This document shows positions 9,828-18,074 of a stretch of 64,000 nucleotides of DNA, piece after piece. The notes under the pieces are model-generated. The model had not been told where the DNA came from. It searched no databases and saw only the letters and a program-made list of their open reading frames with translations. Position 1 is the first letter of the stretch. Every line of letters begins with the position of its first letter. This DNA is from Daejeonella sp. JGW-45 (GTDB taxonomy: Bacteria > Bacteroidota > Bacteroidia > Sphingobacteriales > Sphingobacteriaceae), in NCBI RefSeq assembly GCF_029360805.1, contig NZ_JARKNC010000002.1, positions 227,978-291,977 on the forward strand. The letters run 5' to 3'. Both the position numbers and the translations under genes were made by a program.

Positions 9828-10556
9828 TTATTTGAACATCAGCGTTCCAAAATATTGCGGCAGATGAAACTGCGGCACCGGGTTCTGAACAACCGACCAG
9901 GTTATATAATGCGGATTAGTGCTTCTGCTTGATGTTTTATAAAAATTAGCTTTCCATTTAACACCCTTTTCCGGCTGCGTGTAATTACCATATTTTGCAA
10001 GCAAAGAAAGAGGCATTTTAAACTCGAGGAACCAGGTTACAGGTTCCGAAATTTCCTGGTCCAGTTTCTTTGGCAACGTATGTGCAACCTCTGCGACATT
10101 AAAATCCGCTTCGGTCACATTAGTCCTTTTTCCATCCTTATGGTAGGCCATAAGCGCCGTTCCGCCGGCATTGATCTCAATATTGAAGTATCTGAGCGGC
10201 CAGTCCTTATCCGGTGCGAAAAAGAACTCAACGCAGGCATCCGTTGAAACAGGGCTGTTAAATTTGGTATTCTGAATTCTTACATGACGATCTTCAACTT
10301 TATAGATCATGTAAATATTCCGGCTGTCATACATCATTTTTGCGACAACACGAGGTTGAAATGCGGGTATTTGACCCATAAAATTCTCGATCGGAATTTC
10401 CTTCACCTTCTTCCATTGCGCCTTATTCCAACTGGCATCGATTTTCATTGATCCCTGAAGTTTTTTGACTTTGTACATCGCAGGCTTTTCAGATGAGTGA
10501 GCTCCGGGAATCATAAAGACGCAGGCTAATAACAGTAATAATGATGTTTTTTTCAT
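9828..10556 (-). CDS. secreted CBM9-like carbohydrate-binding protein
   Basis: The 242-residue product has a signal peptide (1-21, ending AHS) and is otherwise a single beta-sandwich of the carbohydrate-binding family 9-like type: KIDASWNKAQWKKV, then YDSRNIYMIYKVED, then DACVEFFFAP, and a tail with NFYKTSS and ITWSVVQ. These domains bind glycans or cap enzymes; no catalytic residues are apparent. It lies between ceramidase-like A and the Kelch gene on the same strand. It most likely binds the substrate of the locus at the cell surface or in the periplasm. The segment between it and the Kelch gene is filled by two arrays of 7-bp repeats. Confidence 0.75.
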   Translation of the reverse strand: MKKTSLLLLLACVFMIPGAHSSEKPAMYKVKKLQGSMKIDASWNKAQWKKVKEIPIENFMGQIPAFQPRVVAKMMYDSRNIYMIYKVEDRHVRIQNTKFNSPVSTDACVEFFFAPDKDWPLRYFNIEINAGGTALMAYHKDGKRTNVTEADFNVAEVAHTLPKKLDQEISEPVTWFLEFKMPLSLLAKYGNYTQPEKGVKWKANFYKTSSRSTNPHYITWSVVQNPVPQFHLPQYFGTLMFK

Positions 10557-10570
10557 ACTTGTATTTTTTT

Positions 10571-10626
10571 GAGGTGTTGGGGATTAGGTTTTAGGGATTA
10601 GGTGTTAGGTATCAGGTATCAGATGT
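10571..10626. repeat. degenerate heptanucleotide tandem array 1
   Basis: Eight consecutive 7-base units fit a (T/C)AGG(N)(N)T-like pattern, for example TAGGTTT, TAGGGAT, TAGGTGT, TAGGTAT, CAGGTAT. The array starts 14 bp upstream of the CBM9-like start codon, that is, in its leader on the minus strand. Confidence 0.75.
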
Positions 10627-10648
10627 CTTAATGAAATAATTCCGTGTC

Positions 10649-10711
10649 CGATTCCCTATTTCCTAAACCCTATTCCCTATTCCCTATTCCCTATTCCCTA
10701 TTCCCTAAACC
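10649..10711. repeat. heptanucleotide tandem array 2 (CTATTCC unit)
   Basis: Nine 7-base units, five of them identical CTATTCC in a row (10670-10704) and flanked by CTATTTC and CTAAACC variants. The array runs into the 3' end of the Kelch gene: on the minus strand the stop codon TAG (10700-10698) and the last residues FRE are encoded by repeat units. Gain or loss of a unit would shift the frame beyond the array, though the first TAG would still stop translation. Confidence 0.85.
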
Positions 10712-11699
10712 ACCCCTTCGGCACTTTCAAACTCCATACCTGGCTGTCGAGCAAATAGTTTGGTTCTGCAGCACCGCCGGCAACCCAGATCTTATCATCA
10801 AATACAAACGCCGAGTGCTCATGGCGCTTTGACCAGATGAGATCCGACTTTAATTCAGTCCAGTTCTTGCCATCCCTGGAATACCATACGTCTCCCAAGT
10901 TTCCGGATTCTTCCCAGCCACCCAACACCCACATTCTATCTCTATAGACTAGTGTCGAAAACCACATCCTCGGCTTCCAGGCAGCCGAGCCTGTCACTTG
11001 CGTCCAGTTAATGCCATCTTCAGAACACCATACGTCATTCATGGCCTTAGGGTGCGGGTTTCTGTTACCGCCGCCCAGTATCCAGATCTTATTGTCAAAC
11101 ACGAGTGCCTGTCCATGGGTTCTTTTCGACCAGGGCGCATTAGCCAGTTCAAGCTTCCATTCTTTGCCGTCGGCAGATGACCACACGTCATTGAATACAG
11201 TTGTGTCATTGTTCTTATAAAAGTCGCTGGTACCACCCATTATCCACATACGGTCTTTAAAAACGACGAAGCCGGGCGCTAATCTCGGGCTCCATCCCGC
11301 GTTAGGTGTCTCCAGCACCCAGTCCGTGCCATCTTTTGACGACCAAACCTGATTACTGGTATTGGTACCGGGGAGCTTACGTCCCCCCATCATCCACATT
11401 CTGTCTTTAAAAACCACTGCCGCAGGCAGATCGCTATGCTGCCAGGGTGCTGTTTCGATTACACGGGTCCAGTTCTTTCCATCAGGTGATTTCCAGACAT
11501 CCCTTGGGTTGGGTAACTGAGGCGTAAACCATCCGCCAAGAATCCACATCTGGCCTTTGAACACAAACTCACCCTGAGAATCCCGGGCCTGCCAGGCCGC
11601 TTCCTTACTTTCCTGCACCCAATTCAGGGTACCTTTCTGAGCATACGATTCTAAACTTAGTACAGTCAGGCACGCGATAATTAACACTGTAAATTTCAT
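10698..11699 (-). CDS. secreted Kelch-repeat protein
   Basis: I chose the ATG at 11699, which gives MKFTVLIIACLTVLSLESYAQ, a good signal peptide. A start at 11792 would put about 30 unlikely residues, encoded by a 7-bp repeat array, in front of it. The mature part is about six Kelch-type blades repeating a W(S/T)-K-D-G-x-x-W theme alternating with (V/K)-F-K-D-(R/K)-(M/I)-W-(I/V)-x-G-G. This folds as a beta-propeller, used for binding or as a scaffold; sialate mutarotases such as NanM also use it, but nothing here points to sialate. It is flanked by heptamer arrays on both sides and its stop codon is inside one. The role in the polysaccharide locus is unknown. Confidence 0.8.
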   Translation of the reverse strand: MKFTVLIIACLTVLSLESYAQKGTLNWVQESKEAAWQARDSQGEFVFKGQMWILGGWFTPQLPNPRDVWKSPDGKNWTRVIETAPWQHSDLPAAVVFKDRMWMMGGRKLPGTNTSNQVWSSKDGTDWVLETPNAGWSPRLAPGFVVFKDRMWIMGGTSDFYKNNDTTVFNDVWSSADGKEWKLELANAPWSKRTHGQALVFDNKIWILGGGNRNPHPKAMNDVWCSEDGINWTQVTGSAAWKPRMWFSTLVYRDRMWVLGGWEESGNLGDVWYSRDGKNWTELKSDLIWSKRHEHSAFVFDDKIWVAGGAAEPNYLLDSQVWSLKVPKGWFRE

Positions 11700-11717
11700 C
11701 TGTTTTATTTTTATTGA

Positions 11718-11766
11718 GCTGTGGGCTGTGAGCTGTGAGCTATCAGCTATCAGCTGTGAGCTAAAA
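11718..11766. repeat. heptanucleotide tandem array 3 (GCTGTGA/GCTATCA unit)
   Basis: Seven 7-base units: GCTGTGG, GCTGTGA twice, GCTATCA twice, GCTGTGA, GCTAAAA. It lies just upstream of the Kelch signal-peptide start on the minus strand and downstream of heparinase-like B, so it is in the intercistronic spacer. Confidence 0.85.
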
Positions 11767-11793
11767 AAATTCTTGTTATCACTTTCTAACACA

Positions 11794-14700
11794 TTATTCT
11801 ATTGCGATTTTCGATTGCCCGGCCGGCAGGCTCACTGTTAAAGTTTTTGAATCCTGATCGTACTTCCAGTTCTTTATACTAACTCCGTTCCGAACAACAG
11901 AAGATGGCTTTACCGGGCTTGCCATACTGAGTTCATAAGGGTTATCCGACTTTATTTCAAGGGCTGTACCCGAAGCCGAAAGTGTAATTGAAGCGTTCAC
12001 AGGAACAGTGAATCTGAATCCGGAGCCGTAGCCTTCAAAAGTCTTCCCTTCAAAATAGGCCTCTTTTAGCTGATCTCCTGAAACGACTGCGGTAAGCCTC
12101 GATGCATCGGTCTTAAAACCTTCAATGCCGGCGCCTGAACTTTGGTTCACCCTGAAAAATCCGTAATAATTAGTATTGCCTTCATTTAATACAGCACCGG
12201 TCCAGCCATTTGAATCAATTCGCGTAGGTTTTGGCCTTGCTGCATAATCACCACTGGCGGGCTTGCCTTCAGGTACCATTACAGCAAGAAAATCGGCCTC
12301 CTTCAGCTTCGCAGATGATAGGGCGATAAAACTTTCATCACGGTCGGAGTTACGAATTACGCCCGTTAATGGCTGGGGTGAAAGCACATCCAGGGTAAGG
12401 CGAGCTTTGGGGCGGTTTATACTCACTCGATTATCCGCATAAGAAATTGAACTCTTACCATTCGTATGTTCGGCATGAAAAAGCCAGTTGTAGGAATGTG
12501 CATCAGGGCTTTTCACCCGGTCAAACAAAAAAACTGGTCCATTTTTAATGCTGAGTAACGTGCGGGTATAACTTGACACCGCTCCCTTGTAAACGCTTGT
12601 CAGGTCGCTGGCCACCCCGCTGAATCTGTCGCCTGCAAACGAACTGGTAATTTCAGGCCAGGTCTTCAGAGATGCAATCCCATTATTAAAATCACCGGGT
12701 GCCTGACTTTCGGCATTCATATCCACCAGCATCACATTATGACCTATGGCCTGTGTATAATACCCCGGGAAGTAAAGGTTTGCATAATAGCTGCTGCTAT
12801 GTCCGGCATCACTTAAAAGCTCTTCTCCATTATGAGTCAGCAGTATGGTACCCTGATCATAATGATAATGATTTCCGTTAGGACCCGCTTTATAGATCAG
12901 GATACTACCTGAATCATCCCAGTTGGAACGAATTACCATGTGACCCTTGCCTTCAAAATGTTTAGATGTAGGCAGAGTCTCCCTGCTGACTGGCGTAATG
13001 CCTTCAGTATACCAGAGATAGGGTAATATACCTCCCCTGCCTGCCCCCGAATCCCATGAGGGCTTAACATATTTATACATGAAGGGATCTTTCATCTTAT
13101 AAACAAGCCATTGCATGGGTTGTTGAGTGAAATTATAGGTAGGTGAAACATCACCCAGATCCTGATATTTTCCCCGGTTATTCTGTGTTACATACAATGG
13201 GTATTGATAAAACTCTTTTAAATAGGTAGTTGAAGTATAATCTATCCCATAGTTTTTTTCAAGAGAAAACAGGAATTCAACAAACTCCCGGTAGCCCATC
13301 TCCTGATACGTGTATGGCTCATTATAACTTCCTTCAGGCAGCATCGTACGGTCTATAAACTGCTTCGATTTTGCGAGGATGCCTGAGAGATAAGGTTCAA
13401 GACCCGGTAATTCCGGATCATCATTGGCAATTGCCATTGCAGCAAGCCCCACCCCGGAAAGTATTACCCCAATGTGATTCGAATTGCTGGTTGGCATACG
13501 ATTTAGTTCAACCATATCGCGATAAAAAGGCTTAATCGAATTATCCATTATTCCTTTGCGGATAGTTTTGCGCTCCTGCTCTGATAATATTTGAAAAAGA
13601 AGATCATATCCCAAAGCTGCGGCCATTGCGGCAGGAGCTCCGGGGTAATAGGTATGGTTTCCATTTGCTTCCATCCATGGGTGATTCCAGGATGGCATGG
13701 TACAAAGTTTATAGAGTGCTGCTTTAGCTTTTTCTCCAGCCTCCGTATTGCCGGTCAGGTAAAATTGCCAGGCTTCGCTGTTAATAATCCTCGCAAGGGT
13801 ATTCTGGGTGTTATACCAGCCGCCCATACTTGCACTCGCATAAGGCCCGCCGGTCACAGATTCAGGTGCTTCAGAAAAAGGCTGAGCCAGGGTATTGATA
13901 TCAAGGGTCGACGGCTTGTAGTTATTTATAAAATTCTCTAAGAGCTTTTTTGCAGGTGCAGGTTCAGCCCCGGCTCTCCTGGCAGCAAGCTCAGCGCCAG
14001 TAAAAAAGATCCTGGGATGGCCTTTTGCACCCGGAAGCTGGATGATAAAGCTCAGATCCGATGTAAAACCTTGTGCCCCTTCGGCCGTAAATCTTGCTTT
14101 CCATTGTCCACGGGGATCTCCGGCTTTCACCGTATGCACCGCATTATTAGACCAGATACCATCGCCGGCCCGGAAATCGCCGTGACTTCCATCATCATAA
14201 AATCTGACTTTCTTTATCCTGGTCAGCCCATCCGGACCAATAAGATCAGCGCTTACTGCAACAGGTTTTGCCCCCTGTTCCGGACTAACGCTCAATGATA
14301 TGGTCTGTCCGGTAGTATAATGACTGTGTATTACTGACTGACCGAATTGCTCGAACCAGGTCGATCCTGGCTGGGTTGAAATAAACTGTCTGGCTCTCTC
14401 TCCATTTAGCCGGAACTCATCCATCAGCATGGAATAGCTTGGCAGATGGTTCACCACGGGATAAAAGGCTTTCATAACCACAACCTGGAGATGCTCCCCT
14501 GCACTCAAAGACTTACCCGAAGACTTGAAATCCTCTATCGGCAGGTCTACTTCTACCCAGGTATTTGCTTTTGGTGAACTGATCGTATGGGTATACAATG
14601 TCCCCTGGAAAGTCCCGAGAGATACCTCCAGGCTGGCAGGTTTCCGGTCACTCATAAAAAAGAAAGCAAACTTCAGCCGTGTGGATTGATTGGCATACAT

Positions 14701-14985
14701 ATCAATTCGCTTGGTGAATCCCTGGGTAAGATCATTGGCATCATTAGGTTTGGTTAAGCGCCAGAGCGAACTTCCTTTTCCGCCATACGCAGGCTCCTTC
14801 TTCGTAGTGAATAAGGGATCATAACCCGTATCCTGCTGATATGGATAAGGCTCCCAGGTGAACATTTCACCCGTATCGAAATTATCATAAATGACATAAG
14901 GCACCCTGCTTCCTGATGTTTGTGCATTTAGCGCAATAACAAAAAGGAAAAGTGACACAAAAGGTAGGATTGCTTTTACTTTCAT
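11794..14985 (-). CDS. secreted heparinase II/III-family protein B (DUF4962 type)
   Basis: The 1063-residue protein is a paralogue of the gene at 3277-6495 with the same architecture. It has a signal peptide (cleavage after ALNA, near residue 21), an N-terminal beta domain, and the DUF4962 entry KGHPRIFFTG with His323. The toroid carries SNSNH with His504, and the C-terminal heparinase II/III domain has NHYHYDQG at 705-712. All signature residues are present, so it should be an active polysaccharide lyase or a close relative. Two divergent lyases in one locus suggest cleavage at different linkages or at different stages, outside and then in the periplasm. It is followed by the Kelch gene and preceded by ceramidase-like B, mirroring the order around copy A. 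Confidence 0.85.
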   Translation of the reverse strand: MKVKAILPFVSLFLFVIALNAQTSGSRVPYVIYDNFDTGEMFTWEPYPYQQDTGYDPLFTTKKEPAYGGKGSSLWRLTKPNDANDLTQGFTKRIDMYANQSTRLKFAFFFMSDRKPASLEVSLGTFQGTLYTHTISSPKANTWVEVDLPIEDFKSSGKSLSAGEHLQVVVMKAFYPVVNHLPSYSMLMDEFRLNGERARQFISTQPGSTWFEQFGQSVIHSHYTTGQTISLSVSPEQGAKPVAVSADLIGPDGLTRIKKVRFYDDGSHGDFRAGDGIWSNNAVHTVKAGDPRGQWKARFTAEGAQGFTSDLSFIIQLPGAKGHPRIFFTGAELAARRAGAEPAPAKKLLENFINNYKPSTLDINTLAQPFSEAPESVTGGPYASASMGGWYNTQNTLARIINSEAWQFYLTGNTEAGEKAKAALYKLCTMPSWNHPWMEANGNHTYYPGAPAAMAAALGYDLLFQILSEQERKTIRKGIMDNSIKPFYRDMVELNRMPTSNSNHIGVILSGVGLAAMAIANDDPELPGLEPYLSGILAKSKQFIDRTMLPEGSYNEPYTYQEMGYREFVEFLFSLEKNYGIDYTSTTYLKEFYQYPLYVTQNNRGKYQDLGDVSPTYNFTQQPMQWLVYKMKDPFMYKYVKPSWDSGAGRGGILPYLWYTEGITPVSRETLPTSKHFEGKGHMVIRSNWDDSGSILIYKAGPNGNHYHYDQGTILLTHNGEELLSDAGHSSSYYANLYFPGYYTQAIGHNVMLVDMNAESQAPGDFNNGIASLKTWPEITSSFAGDRFSGVASDLTSVYKGAVSSYTRTLLSIKNGPVFLFDRVKSPDAHSYNWLFHAEHTNGKSSISYADNRVSINRPKARLTLDVLSPQPLTGVIRNSDRDESFIALSSAKLKEADFLAVMVPEGKPASGDYAARPKPTRIDSNGWTGAVLNEGNTNYYGFFRVNQSSGAGIEGFKTDASRLTAVVSGDQLKEAYFEGKTFEGYGSGFRFTVPVNASITLSASGTALEIKSDNPYELSMASPVKPSSVVRNGVSIKNWKYDQDSKTLTVSLPAGQSKIAIE

Positions 14986-15035
14986 AATCTGTTTTTGTTG
15001 TCGTCAACCTAAAGCTATCGGTTGTCTGTTGGCCC

Positions 15036-16517
15036 TCATTTTACCCTCTCTATCAGTTCCATCGACGCGTCGATCAATGCCTGCTCTGCCTGTGGTGCAT
15101 ACGGACTTCCATTAACCGCATAACCGCCCTCAATATATTCAGCGGCGGTGGCGATATACCCATTAAATCCGCCCGCAACGCCCAATATAAACGTGTTTGG
15201 GAAGGGAGATTTCTGTTTAACGCTTAAACCGATTTCAGTAAAAACTTCAGCCGGGAAGGTTACAAATACTGTTGTTCCGATCCTTATCGCCTGCATAGGC
15301 ATTAAAAAGGGTGCAGGATTAGCCGGCATTGCTTCGATCCGCTTCGATTGGTTGACCGCCTGGGTGGCCAGCCAGTAATCAACTTTGTATTTATCCAGAG
15401 TTCTGGGCCCGATGGTTTTCCCTATACTTCCTTTCGCCACCAGGTCACGGGCAGCTTCGTTGAGCCGTGCAACACCTTCAAGATCTTTGGGATAATAAAT
15501 GACCAGCTTTTCCTTTTCATCTAAAGTCTTTTTGGCCTGCTCCTGCCAGCGAAGAGCTTCTTCATGTGTGTATGGAAAAGTTGTACGGATCGGGATCTTG
15601 AATTTATCATAAGTAACCTTTACGTCCAGGTCGGCAGAAGTTTTGATCTCCGGCAATACCTTGAGAACCGCATCAGAGAGAACAAGGCCTTTCTTCTCGG
15701 CAAATTCAAAGCTTCTTATTCCCTGCATGAAAGCCCCTACCGCAGATAGCTCGGCCTGATATCCCACCTTGGCATCACCCTGTGCCGATTGAAAATAACC
15801 AACGATAACACCCTTTGGCAATTTTTCTTTGATCCCCTTGATCGAAAAATACGGCCAGTCTTCTGTAAATTTCAGATTATGAAGGTCTAAAGCAGAAGGA
15901 TGACAGCCATAATTGAAAAACACCCCGATCAATTTACCCTGGACATTTTCAACCTTAATAACAGCTGCTTCAGGGTCAGGTGGAACGCCTCCATGCTCCA
16001 TTCTCCTGTCATTCATGGCCATTCCAAACACTTCTGTTGAGCCTGCTCCGATCTTTCCGTAAACTCTGCTATTCCACGCGTTCACCGCACTCTGTACAGT
16101 CCTGCTGACGAAAAATTTAATGTATTCATCCTCCGGACTGCCCATAACCGGGCCTGAATGGGTATGAGTAGAAGAAACGATCACATTTTTGAACGGAATC
16201 CCGGTCTCCCTATTCACCCCGGTGCGGATCTGGTCCATCACCGGTTCAGACATATTAACCACTGCAACAGTGATCATGGCAGAACTGGTTCCATCGGCAG
16301 CTTCAACAACAAGGCTTCGGGCGTAGAGATCGTCATGTACGCCGGTAGAGGTATTGGCCCCCCTGTCGTATCCGGCCATCCTGACACCGATTGGATTAGG
16401 AGGTGTAATTATGGTCTCGGCAACCCCTACTTTTATTTTCGCTGAAAGACTGTCAAATGAACTGACCAAAGCAATCAGAGTAAACAAAGATACTTTTAAA
16501 TAAGTCGATTTTTTCAT
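15036..16517 (-). CDS. secreted neutral/alkaline ceramidase-like protein B
   Basis: The 493-residue protein has a signal peptide (about 1-26, ending LSA-KI). The ceramidase N-terminal domain follows: GVAETIITPPNPIGVRMAGY, SSTHTHSGPVMG with His118 and His120, and NYGCHPSALD with His206, the expected zinc set. Where a ceramidase has GDVSPN this protein has QGDAKVG (Asp248, Ala249, Lys250), so the Ser nucleophile is absent, as in copy A. The two copies share the fold but are clearly divergent. It could hydrolyse an amide or ester in a decorated glycan or glycolipid. A structured inverted-repeat element lies about 23 bp upstream of its start codon. Confidence 0.75.
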   Translation of the reverse strand: MKKSTYLKVSLFTLIALVSSFDSLSAKIKVGVAETIITPPNPIGVRMAGYDRGANTSTGVHDDLYARSLVVEAADGTSSAMITVAVVNMSEPVMDQIRTGVNRETGIPFKNVIVSSTHTHSGPVMGSPEDEYIKFFVSRTVQSAVNAWNSRVYGKIGAGSTEVFGMAMNDRRMEHGGVPPDPEAAVIKVENVQGKLIGVFFNYGCHPSALDLHNLKFTEDWPYFSIKGIKEKLPKGVIVGYFQSAQGDAKVGYQAELSAVGAFMQGIRSFEFAEKKGLVLSDAVLKVLPEIKTSADLDVKVTYDKFKIPIRTTFPYTHEEALRWQEQAKKTLDEKEKLVIYYPKDLEGVARLNEAARDLVAKGSIGKTIGPRTLDKYKVDYWLATQAVNQSKRIEAMPANPAPFLMPMQAIRIGTTVFVTFPAEVFTEIGLSVKQKSPFPNTFILGVAGGFNGYIATAAEYIEGGYAVNGSPYAPQAEQALIDASMELIERVK

Positions 16518-16539
16518 CAGAGCATAATTGTCTTTTAAT

Positions 16540-16638
16540 GGCTATGAAGCCCGTCCGAACGGCTTTGGCCGGGCGGGCTTGCATGAGCTTATATTCATGT
16601 CGTTGTGTGAGCGGTAAGCTCATGCAGGTTTCATAGCC
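16540..16638. other. three-way-junction inverted-repeat element
   Basis: Three nested or adjacent perfect or near-perfect stems fit one cloverleaf. The outer stem is GGCTATGAA (16540-16548) with TTCATAGCC (16630-16638). Hairpin 1 is 16549-16557 with 16570-16578, 9 bp with one G.T. Hairpin 2 is TGCATGAGCTTA (16580-16591) with TAAGCTCATGCA (16615-16626), 12 perfect bp. It fills most of the spacer between the DUF4861 gene and ceramidase-like B, so the minus-strand mRNA would carry it. Hairpin 1 matches the 30-bp module found inside hairpins at 28156-28200, 28514-28558 and around 56.7-57.0 kb. It may be a mobile palindromic element or a regulatory RNA. Confidence 0.7.
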
Positions 16639-16672
16639 TGATACTTCTCCTGACCGGGAAATCCCATTTATA

Positions 16673-18019
16673 TTATTTGGCTTTTGTTTCCAGGGAATGG
16701 ACCATTATCTGGGGAGGATTATTGTATTTCAAAGTCTCGTCTTCCACGTACTTTACAAAATCCTTTTCGTTATTATTCACTTCACCAAAACTCCATGCAC
16801 CAAATATCATGTACTCATAAGTCAGGTCGCTGGTTACCGGCATTTTAAAAACATGGTTACCACCAAAACTTTTAATAGCTTGATATTGAGGTTTATATTT
16901 ATCCCTTATGGCTATACCGATTCCCTGCCAAGGCACCATCAGCACTTCATCACCGATATCCTCATCGGGAATCCTGGCCTCGACATCTTTACCCATGGAA
17001 ATGGCGATCCCCTTTTTATTTACTGAAGTATATTCATTCATTATCCGGCGGATACCGGCACCGAACATTGCATTTGCATTCGGAGCATTAAACTCACTGA
17101 ATTTAGTTTCAACGGTACTCCAGCTTTTGCCGGCATACGCGGTATAATACTGATCCAGTTCATAGAAACCTTGACCTGAATTCCAGTTTGTGGTCCTAAC
17201 CTTGATCATGCTGCGAAGCGGACCGTTATAAACCAGATCGAATGCAAAGCGGCTGTCATTTAAGGGACCCTTGTTCTTGAACGGAGAATGGTAAGCCCGT
17301 GCCGGATTCTCCATATCCATTGGATTTTCAAACACACACATACCTCCTGCACCGAAAGTACTGGCAACGGTCATAATATCAGTCCCCATTTCCCAAGGCA
17401 TATAATAACCAGACTTATTAGTTGAATACTCATAATATGCAGTCAGCATCGGCGCTCTTTTACCGTGAAGGTCAACCTCATGCGGATACCATAATTTCCA
17501 ACCCATGTCCTTTGATTCCCATAGCGGCACAGTGTGGCGGCCATAATTGGCTATCGATCCATGAACCTGATGCTCATACATTCCCCGTTCGTAATGATCG
17601 ATATAGATGTAGAAATCTCTGGATTCTTTAGCTGCAAGATCTGACATGAAAAATATCTCATCCCAAATGCCGTCTTTATTCTTATCGTCTACCTGAAGTT
17701 CCACGTAATGGCCATTGGTTTCCTTCCTTCTTACATACCCGCTATTGGTCTTAAGCTGTTCAACCGTAGGCTCAGGATCGGATGGAAGTTTGGGGTCTAC
17801 AATACCTATCCAGCGCTCAGGAATGTTCTGCATTGGTAAAATAGTGCGTGGGACAACGATCGGACACCCTTTGACCGGTACATTTAAAGGATTGGTTACT
17901 GTGATCTTTATTCTTCGCGTGGGAGCATAATCCTTCCCCTCTGTGTACCAGCCAGAACCCGTTTGGGCATTGGCCATTCCGGCTGTAAAAAGTAATGCAG
18001 CAAATACGGCAATTTTCAT
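16673..18019 (-). CDS. secreted DUF4861-domain protein
   Basis: The 448-residue product has a signal peptide (1-18, ending ANA-Q) and then a DUF4861-type sequence: KITVTNPLNVPVKGCPIVV near the start, GHYVELQVDDKNKDGIWDEIFF, and a WYPHEVDLHGKR segment. DUF4861 proteins are found in Bacteroidota polysaccharide loci, often near uronate or pectin-type lyases. Their exact chemistry is not something I can state. It lies between the second transglutaminase-like gene (56 bp upstream) and ceramidase-like B. The aromatic-rich beta-structure suits glycan binding or hydrolysis of unsaturated oligouronides, which is inference. Confidence 0.7.
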   Translation of the reverse strand: MKIAVFAALLFTAGMANAQTGSGWYTEGKDYAPTRRIKITVTNPLNVPVKGCPIVVPRTILPMQNIPERWIGIVDPKLPSDPEPTVEQLKTNSGYVRRKETNGHYVELQVDDKNKDGIWDEIFFMSDLAAKESRDFYIYIDHYERGMYEHQVHGSIANYGRHTVPLWESKDMGWKLWYPHEVDLHGKRAPMLTAYYEYSTNKSGYYMPWEMGTDIMTVASTFGAGGMCVFENPMDMENPARAYHSPFKNKGPLNDSRFAFDLVYNGPLRSMIKVRTTNWNSGQGFYELDQYYTAYAGKSWSTVETKFSEFNAPNANAMFGAGIRRIMNEYTSVNKKGIAISMGKDVEARIPDEDIGDEVLMVPWQGIGIAIRDKYKPQYQAIKSFGGNHVFKMPVTSDLTYEYMIFGAWSFGEVNNNEKDFVKYVEDETLKYNNPPQIMVHSLETKAK

Positions 18020-18074
18020 GTTATTCTAGTTAAATTATATGGTCTGTTATTATTTATGTTTTAATTGTTCGTTT

